A DNA stretch of 64,000 nt from Ectothiorhodospira shaposhnikovii (GTDB lineage Bacteria; Pseudomonadota; Gammaproteobacteria; Ectothiorhodospirales; Ectothiorhodospiraceae). A program made the position numbers and the translations under genes. Below the pieces are notes generated by a model. That model had not been told where the DNA came from and did not search any database. It was given only the letters and a program-made list of their open reading frames with translations. This document shows, one piece after another, positions 26,649-37,300 of this stretch (position 1 is its first letter; every line of letters starts with the position of its first letter). The stretch lies in contig NZ_JAJMLZ010000002.1 of the NCBI RefSeq assembly GCF_022227765.1, positions 434,001 through 498,000 of the forward strand, read 5' to 3'.

Positions 26649-27425
26649 ATGACGCCCATGAGAGAATTCCTGCTGATCGGCATCGGTGCCGGCGACCCGG
26701 ACTATCTGACCCTGCAGGCCATCAAGGCCATCAACCGGGTGGATGTCTTCTTTGTCCTGGACAAACGGGCTGAAACGGCGGAGTTGACCCGCTTCCGCCG
26801 GCAGATCTGCGAGCAGTTCGCCACCGACCGCCCATGGCGTTTCGTCACCCTGCAGGATCCGGTGCGGGATCAGCGCCGGGGGAGATACGCCTCGGTGGTG
26901 GAAGCGTGGCACGATGCCAGGGCAGTCCTGCTGGAGCAGGCCATCCGGAACGAACTGGAGGAAGGTCAGTGCGGCGCCCTGCTGCTATGGGGTGATCCTG
27001 CCCTCTATGACAGCGCCATGCGGCTCATGGAGATCATTCAGGCTCGGGGCAATCTGGCGCTGGACTACCGGGTCATCCCCGGCATCACCAGCGTGCAAGC
27101 CCTGGCGGCGGGCCACCGCGTCCCCCTCAATCGCATCGGTGAGCCGGTGCACGTCACCACGGGTCGGCAACTCGCCAAGGGCTTCCCCGAAGACCTGGAC
27201 GCAGTCCTGGTGATGCTCGACGGGGATCTGAGCTATCGCAAAGTGATGGAGGAGGACATGGAGATCTTCTGGGGGGCCTATCTGGGAACCGAGGACGAGA
27301 TCCTGATCTCGGGTCCGGCGAAAACCGTCACACCGCGGATCGAACAGGCACGCCAGGCAGGCCGGGCCGCCAAGGGCTGGATCATGGATACCTACCTGCT
27401 ACGTCGCCCCCGGCGATCGGATTAG
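26649..27425 (+). CDS. cobF: Precorrin-6A synthase (deacetylating)
   Basis: 258 residues of the tetrapyrrole methylase family. N-terminal LIGIGAGDPDYLTLQAIKAINRVDVF, then LLLWGDPALYDS and VIPGITSVQALAAGHRVPLNRIGEPV, specific to CobF. It methylates C1 and releases the acetyl group in the aerobic cobalamin pathway. It stands outside a cob operon here; cobE follows about 1.2 kb away, beyond a diguanylate cyclase gene on the opposite strand. The start could be at M1 or M4. Confidence 0.92.
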   Translation: MTPMREFLLIGIGAGDPDYLTLQAIKAINRVDVFFVLDKRAETAELTRFRRQICEQFATDRPWRFVTLQDPVRDQRRGRYASVVEAWHDARAVLLEQAIRNELEEGQCGALLLWGDPALYDSAMRLMEIIQARGNLALDYRVIPGITSVQALAAGHRVPLNRIGEPVHVTTGRQLAKGFPEDLDAVLVMLDGDLSYRKVMEEDMEIFWGAYLGTEDEILISGPAKTVTPRIEQARQAGRAAKGWIMDTYLLRRPRRSD

Positions 27426-27435
27426 GGCCGCATTT

Positions 27436-28470
27436 TCAACCCGAGGCCACCACTACCCGGTTACGTCCCGTGTGCTTGGCTTGGTAAAGGGCCTTGTCCG
27501 CCCGGGTGAACAGGGTTTCCACCGTATCGCTTTCCGATGCCGGTGCCACGCCCGCGGAAATGGTGAAGCCTTCCACTACCGTATCATCCTGCCGGTTCAC
27601 CAGCCTGAGGCGTTCCACCACCTCCCGCGCCTGCTCAGCAAGGCCAACGGCCTCCTGCACGGAATACCCCGACAGCAGGGCGACGAATTCCTCGCCGCCA
27701 AAACGCACCAGCACCGCGTCGGCGGGAAGAACGCGACGCAGGGAAGCAGCCACCTTACGAATCACCACGTCACCGACCGCATGTCCATAACGATCATTGA
27801 TGGATTTGAAATGGTCGATATCCATGACCAGCATGGTATTGCAGAGCTCATCCGCAGCCATGAGGACACGGGCCATCTCCGTCTCCATGCCCCGACGATT
27901 GAACAATCCCGTGAGGGGATCGGTGATGGAGGCCTTGCGATGCTTTTCCAGCTCATGGCGCAGATGCCGAGCCTCCAGCTCCGCCTCTTCAAGATTTTTC
28001 TGCAAGGCCCGGTTATCGGAACTGGCCGTGACCACCGCCGCCGCCAGACGTTGGGCGATGGCCTTCAGGCCTTCGGGATTCTCTACCTGATCCAGGGCCT
28101 GAAGATTGTCCGTCAGGCTTTCATGAAAACCCGCCGTACTGCGCTCGGCGTTTCGAAGCAGGCTGATGACCCCCCCCAGCAATGCTTCCAGTTCATCTCC
28201 CATGCCACTGAAGCGGGACAGACTCTCACCGGCCACGTAGCGCTCGAACAGATCATGCAGGACAAAGGAGTCCAGCTTCCTGCCCGCATTGAGCTGCTCA
28301 CTGACCGCCTGTACCAGTTCTTCGTTGGCGGCCTGAAGATAATCGTGAAAGATCCAGTAATGGATGGGGGAAGGCCCCAGGCCATGCCCTTCAAGCAACC
28401 TGAGAATGCGATATCCGAAATCAGTCTGCAGATCCGGGCGGGAATCACCGGGTGTTTTTCCTGAAGTCAT
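27436..28470 (-). CDS. Diguanylate cyclase (GGDEF) with helical N-terminal region
   Basis: 344 residues from the MTSGKTPGDS start. The first 170 residues are helical, with no recognised sensor domain and no membrane segment (GPSPIHYWIFHDYLQAANEE is a conspicuous motif). A coiled coil follows, then a GGDEF domain from about 180 with active site FGGEEFVALL. The inhibitory RxxD site is absent. It makes c-di-GMP in response to an unknown cytosolic input. It ends ten bases from cobF, convergently. Confidence 0.9.
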   Translation of the reverse strand: MTSGKTPGDSRPDLQTDFGYRILRLLEGHGLGPSPIHYWIFHDYLQAANEELVQAVSEQLNAGRKLDSFVLHDLFERYVAGESLSRFSGMGDELEALLGGVISLLRNAERSTAGFHESLTDNLQALDQVENPEGLKAIAQRLAAAVVTASSDNRALQKNLEEAELEARHLRHELEKHRKASITDPLTGLFNRRGMETEMARVLMAADELCNTMLVMDIDHFKSINDRYGHAVGDVVIRKVAASLRRVLPADAVLVRFGGEEFVALLSGYSVQEAVGLAEQAREVVERLRLVNRQDDTVVEGFTISAGVAPASESDTVETLFTRADKALYQAKHTGRNRVVVASG

Positions 28471-28603
28471 GGAGGGGATCGATTCCTCTGCCCGTCGGGA
28501 TACGGCATAAAGACAGCGGTCTGCTAAAGTAGCGCCTCTGGTCTTGCAGAACAAGAGCAGGGGCAGGATATCCCGAACCCCGTGTCAACATGGGTCTTTT
28601 TTG

Positions 28604-29032
28604 ATGGAAAAAGTGTTTGTGGGCGTGGGCTGCACCCCGGGCCTCCACCCCGATGTCATGATGACCGCGGTACTCCGGGCGCTGCGCAAGGTGGGCCTTG
28701 CACCGGATGCGGTCGGCGGCCTGGCCACCATCGCGCAACGCCGGGACGAACCGGCCATCGTCCTCACGGCGCGCCACCATGGCTGGGACATTCAGGCATT
28801 TTCCGCCGAAGCCCTGTCCCGGGTGCCCGTCCCCAATCCTTCCGAGCGTGTCAGGCAGGTGATGGGCACACCGGCCGTGGCCGAGGCGGCTGCCCTGCTC
28901 GCGGCCGGGACACGGGATCCGAAGCACCTGCTGCTGGAAAAACTGGTTCACCGCGACGGCGAGCGCAGGGCCGCCACGGTTTCCATCGCCCGCCGACAAT
29001 CACATGCGAAAGCGCAGCACCAACCCCTGTAA
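28604..29032 (+). CDS. cobE: Cobalamin biosynthesis protein CobE / CbiG C-terminal domain
   Basis: 142 residues. Starts [10 protein letters not shown], then a [13 protein letters not shown] segment and LVTPSE-like Pro/Ser positions, the CbiG C-terminal/CobE fold. CobE binds late precorrin intermediates in the aerobic pathway, which fits with CobF nearby. The ribosome site is weak. The last 33 bases overlap the chemoreceptor gene on the other strand. Confidence 0.8.
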   Translation: MEKVFVGVGCTPGLHPDVMMTAVLRALRKVGLAPDAVGGLATIAQRRDEPAIVLTARHHGWDIQAFSAEALSRVPVPNPSERVRQVMGTPAVAEAAALLAAGTRDPKHLLLEKLVHRDGERRAATVSIARRQSHAKAQHQPL

Positions 29033-30928
29033 CTGATCCGCCAGGGTGGAGAGATCTTCCGCGGCCCGGGAAGTCTCATCCATGCAACACCGGGTCTGTT
29101 CGGAAACCGCGTGGATCTGCTGCATGCCACCATTGATGGCCCGGGCCGTGGCACTCTGCTCCTCGGCGGCACTGGCGATCTGCCGGATCACGTCACTGAT
29201 ATGGGTCACGGAGGCGGTAATCCGGTCCAGGGAATCCCCTGCGCGGATCGCCTCATCCACGCTCCGCACCGCCTGGTCACGGCTGACCACCATCACTTGG
29301 GCGGCATTCCTGGCACTGTTCTGTAGCCGATGGATCATGCTCTGAATGTCGGCCGTGGATTTCTCGGTGCGCCCCGCCAGCGTCCTGACCTCGGCGGCCA
29401 CGACGGCAAACCCCCGCCCCTGCTCCCCGGCCCGGGCCGCCTCAATGGCCGCATTCAGGGCCAGCAGGTTGGTTTGTTCCGCCACGTCCCGGATCACCTC
29501 CAGCACGGTGCCGATGCGCTCGGCATCCTCCCGCAGGGACTCCATGGCCAGGGCCGAATCGCTGACGTTTTCCGCCAGGGATTCGATGTTGGCCATGCTG
29601 CGCCCCACCTCCGTCTTGCCGGCCTGAACCTGTTCCAGGGCGTCCTGGGCCAGGTGGGCGGCCGACTGGGTATTCCTGGCCACCTCGTCCACGGTTGCCA
29701 CCATCTGGTTCATGGCCACCACCGCGCCATCCACCTGTTCAGTCTGTTGCCTCAACCCTTCGTCGGTGTCCACATTCACCCGGGAAAGGCGCGAGGCGGC
29801 GGAACTCAGCCGCTGGGAAACGTCGACGATCTCACCCACCATCTCCCGGAGCCGAACCTGCATGGCGCCGATGCCGGCCGCCAGGCTGGACGAGCCACCC
29901 GTCCGCCCCCTGACCGGTACGCTCAGATCTCCCCCGGCCACCCGCCGTACCGCCCCGGCCACGTCGACAGGCTCGCCGCCGATGATGGCATTGATGGTAC
30001 GCACCACCAGCAGGGTCAACGCCATGGACACGGCTATCATCAGGCCGGCGATGACGGCCAGGCGGACCAGCATGGCGTGCATGTCCGCAAAGACGGGACC
30101 CGCCTCCCGCTCCAGGATCAGCCCCCAGCCCAGCAACGGTATGTGGGTGTAACTGCCGATCACCTCCGTTCCCACCCCATTGGGGTAGCGCCCCACGCCG
30201 CTCCTGCCTTCCCGGATGGCCCGGGCCGCCTCGGTGTCCAGGGGTACATCGGCATCCTGAATGGAACGCGCCGGGGTTACCGGTCGGCCATCGGCGCCGT
30301 CCACGAGAAAGATATCCCCATCCGTGTCCGAGGATAACGCCCGCACCCGCTCAAACACGCTCTGCAACCGCACCGCGCCGCGCACCACCCCCACCACCTG
30401 CCCATCCCGGCGGATGGGGACCGCCACGGGGCTGACGTGATAACCGGTGAAACGGGAATGCACCGGCATGCCGATCACCTCCGTCCCGGCCAACACCTGG
30501 ATGAACCAGGGACGGTTGTCCAGACGGAAGCCGGCCACCTGGTCCGCCGGCAATGCCCGGGCCTGACCGTCGTGGGATACGCCGGCAATGCCATGCCCCC
30601 TGGGATCCACCACCATGATGGTGTCGTAGTAGCCGTTGGCCGCCATGGCCAGCAGCAACGGGGTGAGGCCGACCGGATCCATGTCCACGGCCTCGTCCAG
30701 ACTTGCCAGATAACGCATCTCGTCCTGACGCACCTGGAGCCAGTCCATGAAGGACTGGGTGTTCATGGACGCCGTGGACTGGAGTTGTTGCAGTGTCCCC
30801 TGGATATAGGCCTCCCGGTACTGCATGAAGACCATCCCGGTCACCACCAGGATGCTGGTCAGGACCAGTGTTCCCATCAGCATGGTCAGCCCTCCGGCAA
30901 GACCGGTCCGTTCCAGCAAGACTCTCAT
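29000..30928 (-). CDS. Methyl-accepting chemotaxis protein with periplasmic Cache-type domain
   Basis: 642 residues. Helix at about 12-35, periplasmic Cache-like sensor (about 40-280; [24 protein letters not shown]), second helix (about 288-310), HAMP, then the signalling hairpin tip [28 protein letters not shown]. No C-terminal CheR-binding pentapeptide. The ligand is unknown. It is strongly similar over its whole length, including the sensor domain, to the receptor at the window end. Its 3' end overlaps cobE by 33 bases. Confidence 0.94.
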   Translation of the reverse strand: MRVLLERTGLAGGLTMLMGTLVLTSILVVTGMVFMQYREAYIQGTLQQLQSTASMNTQSFMDWLQVRQDEMRYLASLDEAVDMDPVGLTPLLLAMAANGYYDTIMVVDPRGHGIAGVSHDGQARALPADQVAGFRLDNRPWFIQVLAGTEVIGMPVHSRFTGYHVSPVAVPIRRDGQVVGVVRGAVRLQSVFERVRALSSDTDGDIFLVDGADGRPVTPARSIQDADVPLDTEAARAIREGRSGVGRYPNGVGTEVIGSYTHIPLLGWGLILEREAGPVFADMHAMLVRLAVIAGLMIAVSMALTLLVVRTINAIIGGEPVDVAGAVRRVAGGDLSVPVRGRTGGSSSLAAGIGAMQVRLREMVGEIVDVSQRLSSAASRLSRVNVDTDEGLRQQTEQVDGAVVAMNQMVATVDEVARNTQSAAHLAQDALEQVQAGKTEVGRSMANIESLAENVSDSALAMESLREDAERIGTVLEVIRDVAEQTNLLALNAAIEAARAGEQGRGFAVVAAEVRTLAGRTEKSTADIQSMIHRLQNSARNAAQVMVVSRDQAVRSVDEAIRAGDSLDRITASVTHISDVIRQIASAAEEQSATARAINGGMQQIHAVSEQTRCCMDETSRAAEDLSTLADQLQGLVLRFRM

Positions 30929-31119
30929 CCATACACTCCCTTGGCATTGGGTGTTATGCCATTCCAGATCACTAAATGAGAATAATACTGGATATTGGTT
31001 TTAAGGCGATGACTGACCGCGCGATATATTCTCCACCCATCGTCCTTGCCGGACCGGTCATCCGAATCCGCCGGACCAGGATTCTTGCCCACCCCCGACA
31101 GATGTGCGAGCATCGTTCC

Positions 31120-31473
31120 ATGCTGCGCTCGCGTGCCATCATCCTGCTGGTGATCGCATCCCTTCTGGCGATGCCGATGCACCATGTGCTGGCGGCCTCG
31201 CCCGCCACCGTGGGCAAGGCCTGGATGCACCAGGGTCATCATCAGAATCACGCCCCCCCTGTCGGCACGGGCCATTGCGGTGAAACCGGGGACGAGCAGG
31301 CCGAAACCAGCCAGGATCAGTGTGCCTTCTGTGCCGCCTGCGCCCTGGCAATGGCCCAGGAACCACCCGTGGAACAGCGGGCCTGCCCGCCCGCCCCGGG
31401 CGGCATCATTCATGCCCCGCACTCCCGGATTCCCCAGCTGGAACACCGACCTCCCAAACCCCACCTCGCCTGA
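31120..31473 (+). CDS. His/Cys-rich periplasmic protein (DUF2946-like)
   Basis: 117 residues. Signal peptide (MLRSRAIILLVIASLLAMPM), then clusters of possible metal ligands: HQGHHQNH, GHCGE, CAFCAACALAMAQ and several histidines in the tail. It lies 154 bases before a CusC-like gene and points the same way. Copper-linked DUF2946-type proteins have this layout, so a metal-binding role is plausible, but no function is proven. An earlier in-frame ATG at 31102 is possible. Confidence 0.65.
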   Translation: MLRSRAIILLVIASLLAMPMHHVLAASPATVGKAWMHQGHHQNHAPPVGTGHCGETGDEQAETSQDQCAFCAACALAMAQEPPVEQRACPPAPGGIIHAPHSRIPQLEHRPPKPHLA

Positions 31474-31627
31474 CCCCCGGGCGGCCACGGGCCGCCGGAT
31501 ACCGGTCGTCCCTCCAGCCTTCGTCACAGGCCGCCGGCCCATGCGGGCGCCGCCCCGTGCCTGAAGGCCACCGGGTCGACCCGATGCAACGGGGTCGCTC
31601 ACGACCCCATGGCGAGGACATCGATTC

Positions 31628-32881
31628 ATGCCATCCCAGAGTCCCGGCAGTCTGCCCGGCCTGCTGCTGCTTCTGTTGCCGGGGGCGCTCCCGGCAGCCC
31701 CTCCACTTTTGCCCCTGGGCCCGGCAGAGGCCGAAACCCTGGCCCTGGACCAGGACCCCCTGACCGCCCGTTATCGGGAGCAGGCGACGGCGCGGGAGGA
31801 GTCCGCCATCAGCGCCGGTGCCCTGCCGGATCCCATGCTGATCATCGAATGGATGGATCTGCCCGCGGAGCGCCCGCGGCTGGAAGGCGATGACATGACC
31901 CAATTCCGGCTGGGCCTGCGCCAGACCTTCCCCCGGGGAGACAGCCGGGCGCTACGCAGTGAACAGGAACGGCTGCGCGCCATGGTCTTCCACGCCCGGG
32001 CGGAGGCGGCCATGCGGGAAACCCGCGCCCAAGTCCGCCAGGCCTATGTGGAACTGCATTACCAGCGCCGGCTCCTGAGTCTGCTGGAGGCCAGCAGGGA
32101 TCAGCTGCGCGAGCTGCTGGAAGTCACCGAACGGGAGTTTGCCGCCGGACGGGGGACACACCAGACACTCCTGGAGACCGAACTGGCACTGGAAAATCTG
32201 GCAGACCGCCTTGACGCTGGCCTGGCCGAGGCAGCCGGGGCACAGGCCCGCCTGGCACGATGGATCGGCACGGAGGCCGCTCGCCGCCCCCTCCCGGGCG
32301 ACCTCCCCGAACTGCCGACTCCGAACCTGGCCGACGACATCGATCAACACCCCCTGCTGCGCGCCCAGGACCTGATGGTCAGCGAGCAGCAGCGGGGGGT
32401 GACCCTGGCCAGACAGGGGTACCGACCGGAATGGTCCGTGGAACTCACCTACGGCACACCGACCCGCTCAGACAGGAACGACGCGGATCGGCTCTCGGCC
32501 ATGGTGATGCTCGATCTGCCCCTGTTCACCCGCAATCGCCAGGACCGGGATGTGGCCGCCAGCCTGCGGGAGGCGGCGGCTGCCGGGCACGACCGGGAAG
32601 CCCAACGCCGTGAACTGCGGCAGTCACTCACCCGCGATCATGCCGCCTGGCAGCAACTGCTTGAACGGGAACAACGCCACCGGCAACGCCTGCTGCCCCT
32701 GGCCGAGGAGGCCGTTCGCGCCGCCGGGGAAGCCTACGCCGCCGGTACCGGGGACCTGCCCGGCCTGGTGCGCGCCCGCATCAACCACCTGGAGTTGCAG
32801 ATCACCGCCGCCGCCGTCACCCGGGATCGCCAAATCGCCCAGGCCCGTCTGCTGTCCCTGCTGGGGGAGGACCCGTCATGA
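31628..32881 (+). CDS. TolC/CusC-family outer-membrane efflux protein
   Basis: 417 residues. Signal peptide without a lipobox, then two repeats of the outer-membrane-factor fold rich in Arg/Glu helices; SALRSEQERLRAM-like and LLETELALENLADRL helices are typical of CzcC/CusC. It forms the outer-membrane duct of the metal export pump. The stop overlaps the cusB-like start (ATGA). Confidence 0.88.
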   Translation: MPSQSPGSLPGLLLLLLPGALPAAPPLLPLGPAEAETLALDQDPLTARYREQATAREESAISAGALPDPMLIIEWMDLPAERPRLEGDDMTQFRLGLRQTFPRGDSRALRSEQERLRAMVFHARAEAAMRETRAQVRQAYVELHYQRRLLSLLEASRDQLRELLEVTEREFAAGRGTHQTLLETELALENLADRLDAGLAEAAGAQARLARWIGTEAARRPLPGDLPELPTPNLADDIDQHPLLRAQDLMVSEQQRGVTLARQGYRPEWSVELTYGTPTRSDRNDADRLSAMVMLDLPLFTRNRQDRDVAASLREAAAAGHDREAQRRELRQSLTRDHAAWQQLLEREQRHRQRLLPLAEEAVRAAGEAYAAGTGDLPGLVRARINHLELQITAAAVTRDRQIAQARLLSLLGEDPS

Positions 32882-34338
32882 AAATCACCCCGCTGCTACT
32901 GAGCCTGTCCCTGGGCATCGCCCTGGGTGCCGGCGCCATTCTCTGGCACCACGGAGGAACCGCCTCCCGGGCCGAAAACGGTGACGGCCGGACCGTGCTC
33001 TACTACCGTCACCCCCACAACCCCGCCATTCGCTCCGACGAGCCCCGCAAGGACGAGATGGGCATGGACTTCATCCCCATCTATGCCGGAGACACGGACC
33101 CGGCGGATGAGGACGGCGTGCGCATCAGCCCCCGGGTGATGCAGAACATGGGGGTGCGCACCGCCGCCGCGAAACGGGGCGAACTGACCCCGGAGATCCG
33201 CACCGTCGGCTTCGTGACCGAGGATGAAGCCGGTCTCGCCCACATCCACCTGCGCACCGAGGGCTGGATCGAGGACCTGCGGGTGCGTACCACCGGCGAG
33301 GCGGTGCAAGCCGGTCAGGTGCTGTTCCGGATCTATTCCCCCCTGCTGGTGAACGCCCAGGAAGAACTGCTGCAGATCCTGCGCCGGGGCGGCCCGGCGG
33401 AACCGGCCCGGGAACGGCTGCGGGCCCTGGGGCTGAGCCGGGACACCATCCGCGAGGTGGAGTCCCGGGGACAGGCATTGACACGGGTGCCGGTCACGGC
33501 CCCACGGGACGGCATCGTCACCGCCCTGAATGTCGCCGAAGGGATGTTCGTCACCCCGAGCACCGAGGTGATGCGGATCAGCGACCTGTCCCGGGTCTGG
33601 GTCATGTTGGACCTGTTCGAGCCGCAGGCCGCGGCCGTCTCCCCGGGAAGCCATGTCACCCTGAGACTGCCCACCCATCCGGACAGGGTCCTGGAAGGCC
33701 GCCTGGACTACCTCTACCCCACCCTGGCCCAGCCCACCCGCACGGTGCGCGCTCGCCTGGGACTGGATAATCCGGACGGCATCCTCAGGCCCGGCGCCTG
33801 GGTGGAGGCCCGTCTCGCGGCCACCTCCACCGGCGAGGTGGTCCATGTCCCGGTGGAGGCGGTGATCCGCACCGGCCACGAGGATCGCGTCGTCCTCGCC
33901 CTGGAAGAAGGCCGTTTTCAGGTCAGGCAAGTGGCGTTGGGGCAACGTGCCGGGGGCCGGCTGGAGATCCTGGCGGGCATCGCAGCGGGGGACAAGGTGG
34001 TGGTCTCGGGCCAGTTCCTCATCGACTCGGAGGCCGCCATGAGCGTGGCCCTGGCCCGTCTGGAGACACCCGATGCCGGCAGTGACGCCCACGACGACGG
34101 CGTTCCCGCCGAAGGCCGCATCAACCGGGTGGACGGGGAGGCTCGGCGGGTGAACCTGTACCACGAACCCATTCCCGCCCTGGGCTGGCCCGCCATGACC
34201 ATGGACTTCGAGGTGGCGGACGGGGTCAGTCTGGAAGGGCTGTCCCCCGGCGATGCCGTGCACATCCGCATTCGGGAACGGGAGGAATACGTCTATGAAC
34301 TGACCCACATCGCCCCCCGCCGGGGAGATGCGCCATGA
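32878..34338 (+). CDS. cusB: CusB-like RND adaptor with heavy-metal-binding N-terminus and fused CusF domain
   Basis: 486 residues. N-terminal membrane helix/signal, a heavy-metal-binding domain (about 40-75, YYRHPHNPAIRSDEPRKDEM and MGMDFIPIYAG), barrel-sandwich and hairpin regions, a beta-barrel with MLDLFEPQ, and a C-terminal CusF-like domain (about 410-480) with the Cu/Ag ligands HEP..GWPAMTMDF. It links CusA to CusC across the periplasm. E. coli CusB lacks the fused CusF. Four-base overlaps with both neighbours show tight coupling. Confidence 0.93.
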   Translation: MKITPLLLSLSLGIALGAGAILWHHGGTASRAENGDGRTVLYYRHPHNPAIRSDEPRKDEMGMDFIPIYAGDTDPADEDGVRISPRVMQNMGVRTAAAKRGELTPEIRTVGFVTEDEAGLAHIHLRTEGWIEDLRVRTTGEAVQAGQVLFRIYSPLLVNAQEELLQILRRGGPAEPARERLRALGLSRDTIREVESRGQALTRVPVTAPRDGIVTALNVAEGMFVTPSTEVMRISDLSRVWVMLDLFEPQAAAVSPGSHVTLRLPTHPDRVLEGRLDYLYPTLAQPTRTVRARLGLDNPDGILRPGAWVEARLAATSTGEVVHVPVEAVIRTGHEDRVVLALEEGRFQVRQVALGQRAGGRLEILAGIAAGDKVVVSGQFLIDSEAAMSVALARLETPDAGSDAHDDGVPAEGRINRVDGEARRVNLYHEPIPALGWPAMTMDFEVADGVSLEGLSPGDAVHIRIREREEYVYELTHIAPRRGDAP

Positions 34339-37300
34339 TCGATCGCATCATCCAGGCCTCCCTGGACAACCGCCTGCTGGTCCTGCTGCTGACGGCGATC
34401 TTCATCACCTGGGGCCTGTTCTCCCTGCGGGACATGCCCCTGGACGCCATCCCGGATTTATCGGACGTGCAGGTGATCGTCCATACCGGCTATCCGGGCC
34501 AGGCCCCCCAGATCGTCGAGGACCAGGTGACCTACCCCTTGTCCACCGCCATGCTGGCGGTGCCCGGCGCCCGGGACGTACGGGGCTTTTCCATGTTCGG
34601 GGATTCCTACGTCTACGTGATCTTCGAGGACGGCACCGATCCCTATTGGGCCCGGTCCCGGGTGCTGGAATACCTGAGCCAGGTCGCACCGGACCTGCCG
34701 GACGGGGCCCGTCCGGCCCTGGGGCCGGACGCCACCGGTGTGGGCTGGGTCTACCAGTACGCCCTGGTGGATCGAAGCGGCACCCATGACCTGGCGGACC
34801 TGCGCAGCCTGCAGGACTGGTTCCTCAAATACGAGCTGCAGTCGGTGCCCGGCGTGGCCGAGGTGGCCACCCTGGGGGGCATGGTCAAGCAGTACCAGGT
34901 GGTGCTGGACCCGAACCGGGCCCGGGCCTTCGACCTCACCCTGGAACAGGTCCGCGGCGCCATCCAGGCGGGTAATCGGGAGGGGGGCGGCTCGGTGCTG
35001 CAGATGGCCGAGGCCGAATACATGGTACGCACTCGGGGCTATCTCACCGGCGTTGAGGATCTGGCCAGCATCCCCGTGGGTCGAACCGCCGACGGCACCC
35101 CGCTGCTGCTGGAGGACGTGGCCGAGATCCGCCTGGGTCCCGAGGCCCGGCGCGGTCTGGCGGACCTGGACGGGGAAGGCGAGGTGGTGGGCGCCCTGGT
35201 GGTGATGCGCCATGGGGAAAACGCCCTGGCCACCATCGAGCGGGTGAAGCAGCGCCTGGACGAACTGCGTCCCAGCCTGCCGGCGGGGGTGGAGATCGTC
35301 GAAACCTATGACCGCTCCACCCTCATCCGGGCATCAGTGCACAACCTGTCCACCAAGCTGTGGCAGGAATTCCTGATCATCGCCGCCGTCTCCCTGGTGT
35401 TCCTGCTGCACCTGCGTTCGGCCCTGGTGGCCATCGTCAGCCTGCCCATCGGCATCCTGGCGGCCCTGATGATCATGCAACAGCAGGGCATCAACGCCAA
35501 CATCATGTCCCTGGGGGGCATCGCCGTGACCATCGGTGCCATGGTGGATGCCGCCATCGTCATGGTGGAGAATCTGCACAAGCGCCTGGAACGGGTCCGC
35601 CCAGACGAGGACCGCTGGGCGGTGGTGGCCGAGGCGGCCAAGGAGACCGGCCGCCCCCTGTTCTTCGCCCTGCTCATCATCACCGTGAGCTTCCTGCCCC
35701 TGTTCGTGCTGGAAGGACAGGAAGGCCGCATGTTCAAGCCGTTGGCCTTCACCGGCACCTATGCCATGGCGATCGCCGCCGGGCTGGGCATCACCCTGGT
35801 GCCCGTGCTGATGGGCTACCTGGTACGGGGACGCATCCGGCCCGAGGCCCGGCATCCCCTGAGCCGACTGCTGATCGCCCTCTACCGTCCCCTGCTGCGG
35901 GTACTGCTGCGCCATCCCTGGACCACCGTGGCGGCGGCCCTGCTGCTGGCCCTCACCCTGCTGTGGCCCGGCACCCGACTGGGCAGCGAGTTCATGCCCG
36001 AGCTGGACGAGGGCGACCTGATGTACATGCCGTCCCTGAACCCCGGGGTCTCCCTGGACAAGGTGCGGGAGTTCCTGCAGCAGACCGACCGTCTGATCGC
36101 CTCGGTGCCCGAGGTGGAGCAGGTATTCGGCAAGGCGGGCCGGGCGGATACCGCCACCGACCCGGCCCCCATCGGCATGCTGGAGACAGTGATCCGCTTC
36201 AAGCCCCGGGATCAGTGGCGGGAAGGCATGACCAAGGCGGACATCATCCGGGAACTGGACGCGGCGGTGCAGTTTCCCGGCGTGGCCAACGTCTGGGTGC
36301 CTCCCATCAAGACTCGCATCGACATGCTCTCCACCGGCATCCGTTCCCCGGTGGGGGTGAAGATCTCCGGCCCGGACCTGGCCGGGATCGAGCGCCTCGG
36401 CCGGGAGATCGAGGCGGTGCTGACCCAGGTGCCCGGCACCGCCTCGGCCTTCGCCGACCGGGCCGCCACCGGCCGCTACGTGGAAGTGGAGATCCATCGA
36501 CAACGGGCGGCACGCCATGGAGTGAGCGTGGCCGAGTTGCAGTCCCTGGTGCAAACAGCGGTGGGCGGCATGAACATCACCGAGACCGTGGAAGGCCGGG
36601 AACGCTATCCGGTGAACCTGCGTTATCCCCAGGACTGGCGGGACAGCCCCGAGGCCCTGGAGGCGCTGCCCGTGGTCACCGCCGGCGGCGCCCATGTCCC
36701 CCTGGGCAGTCTGGCCACCATCCGCATCGTGGACGGCCCGGCCATGATCCGCACCGAAAACGCCCGTCTCAACGGCTGGGTGGTGGTGGACATCCGTGAC
36801 CGGGACCTGGGTTCCTACGTGGCCGAGGCCCGGCGGCTGGTGGCCGAACAGGTGACGCTGCCCCCCGGCTACGCCATCGCCTGGTCCGGCCAGTACGAGC
36901 ACATGGAACGGGCCCGGGAGCGTCTGGGTTACCTGATCCCGGTGACCCTGGTGCTGATCTTCCTGCTCCTGTACCTGTGCTTTCGCAGCGGCCCGGAGGC
37001 GCTGATGCTGATGGGCGCCCTGCCCTTCGCCGCGGTGGGGGGAATCTGGCTGGTGTACTGGCTGGGCCACGACCTGTCGGTGGCGGTGGCGGCGGGCTTC
37101 ATCCTGCTGATGGGGCTGGCGGCGGAGTTTGCGGTGGTGATGCTCATGTACATCCGCAATGCCGTGGCCCGGCAACGGCCCACCGACCGGCAGGCACTGG
37201 AAGAAGCCATCATCGCCGGGGCGGTGATGCGGGTGCGCCCCAAGGCCATGACCTCGCTGACGGTGGTATTGGGGCTCTCCCCCCTGCTCCTGGACAGCGG

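Noticed and set aside
30974-30992. Fur-like sequence (CTAAATGAGAATAATACTG) between the chemoreceptor and the copper operon
   Set aside because: About 11 of 19 positions match and the right half is poor. Neither flanking gene is clearly iron-related.
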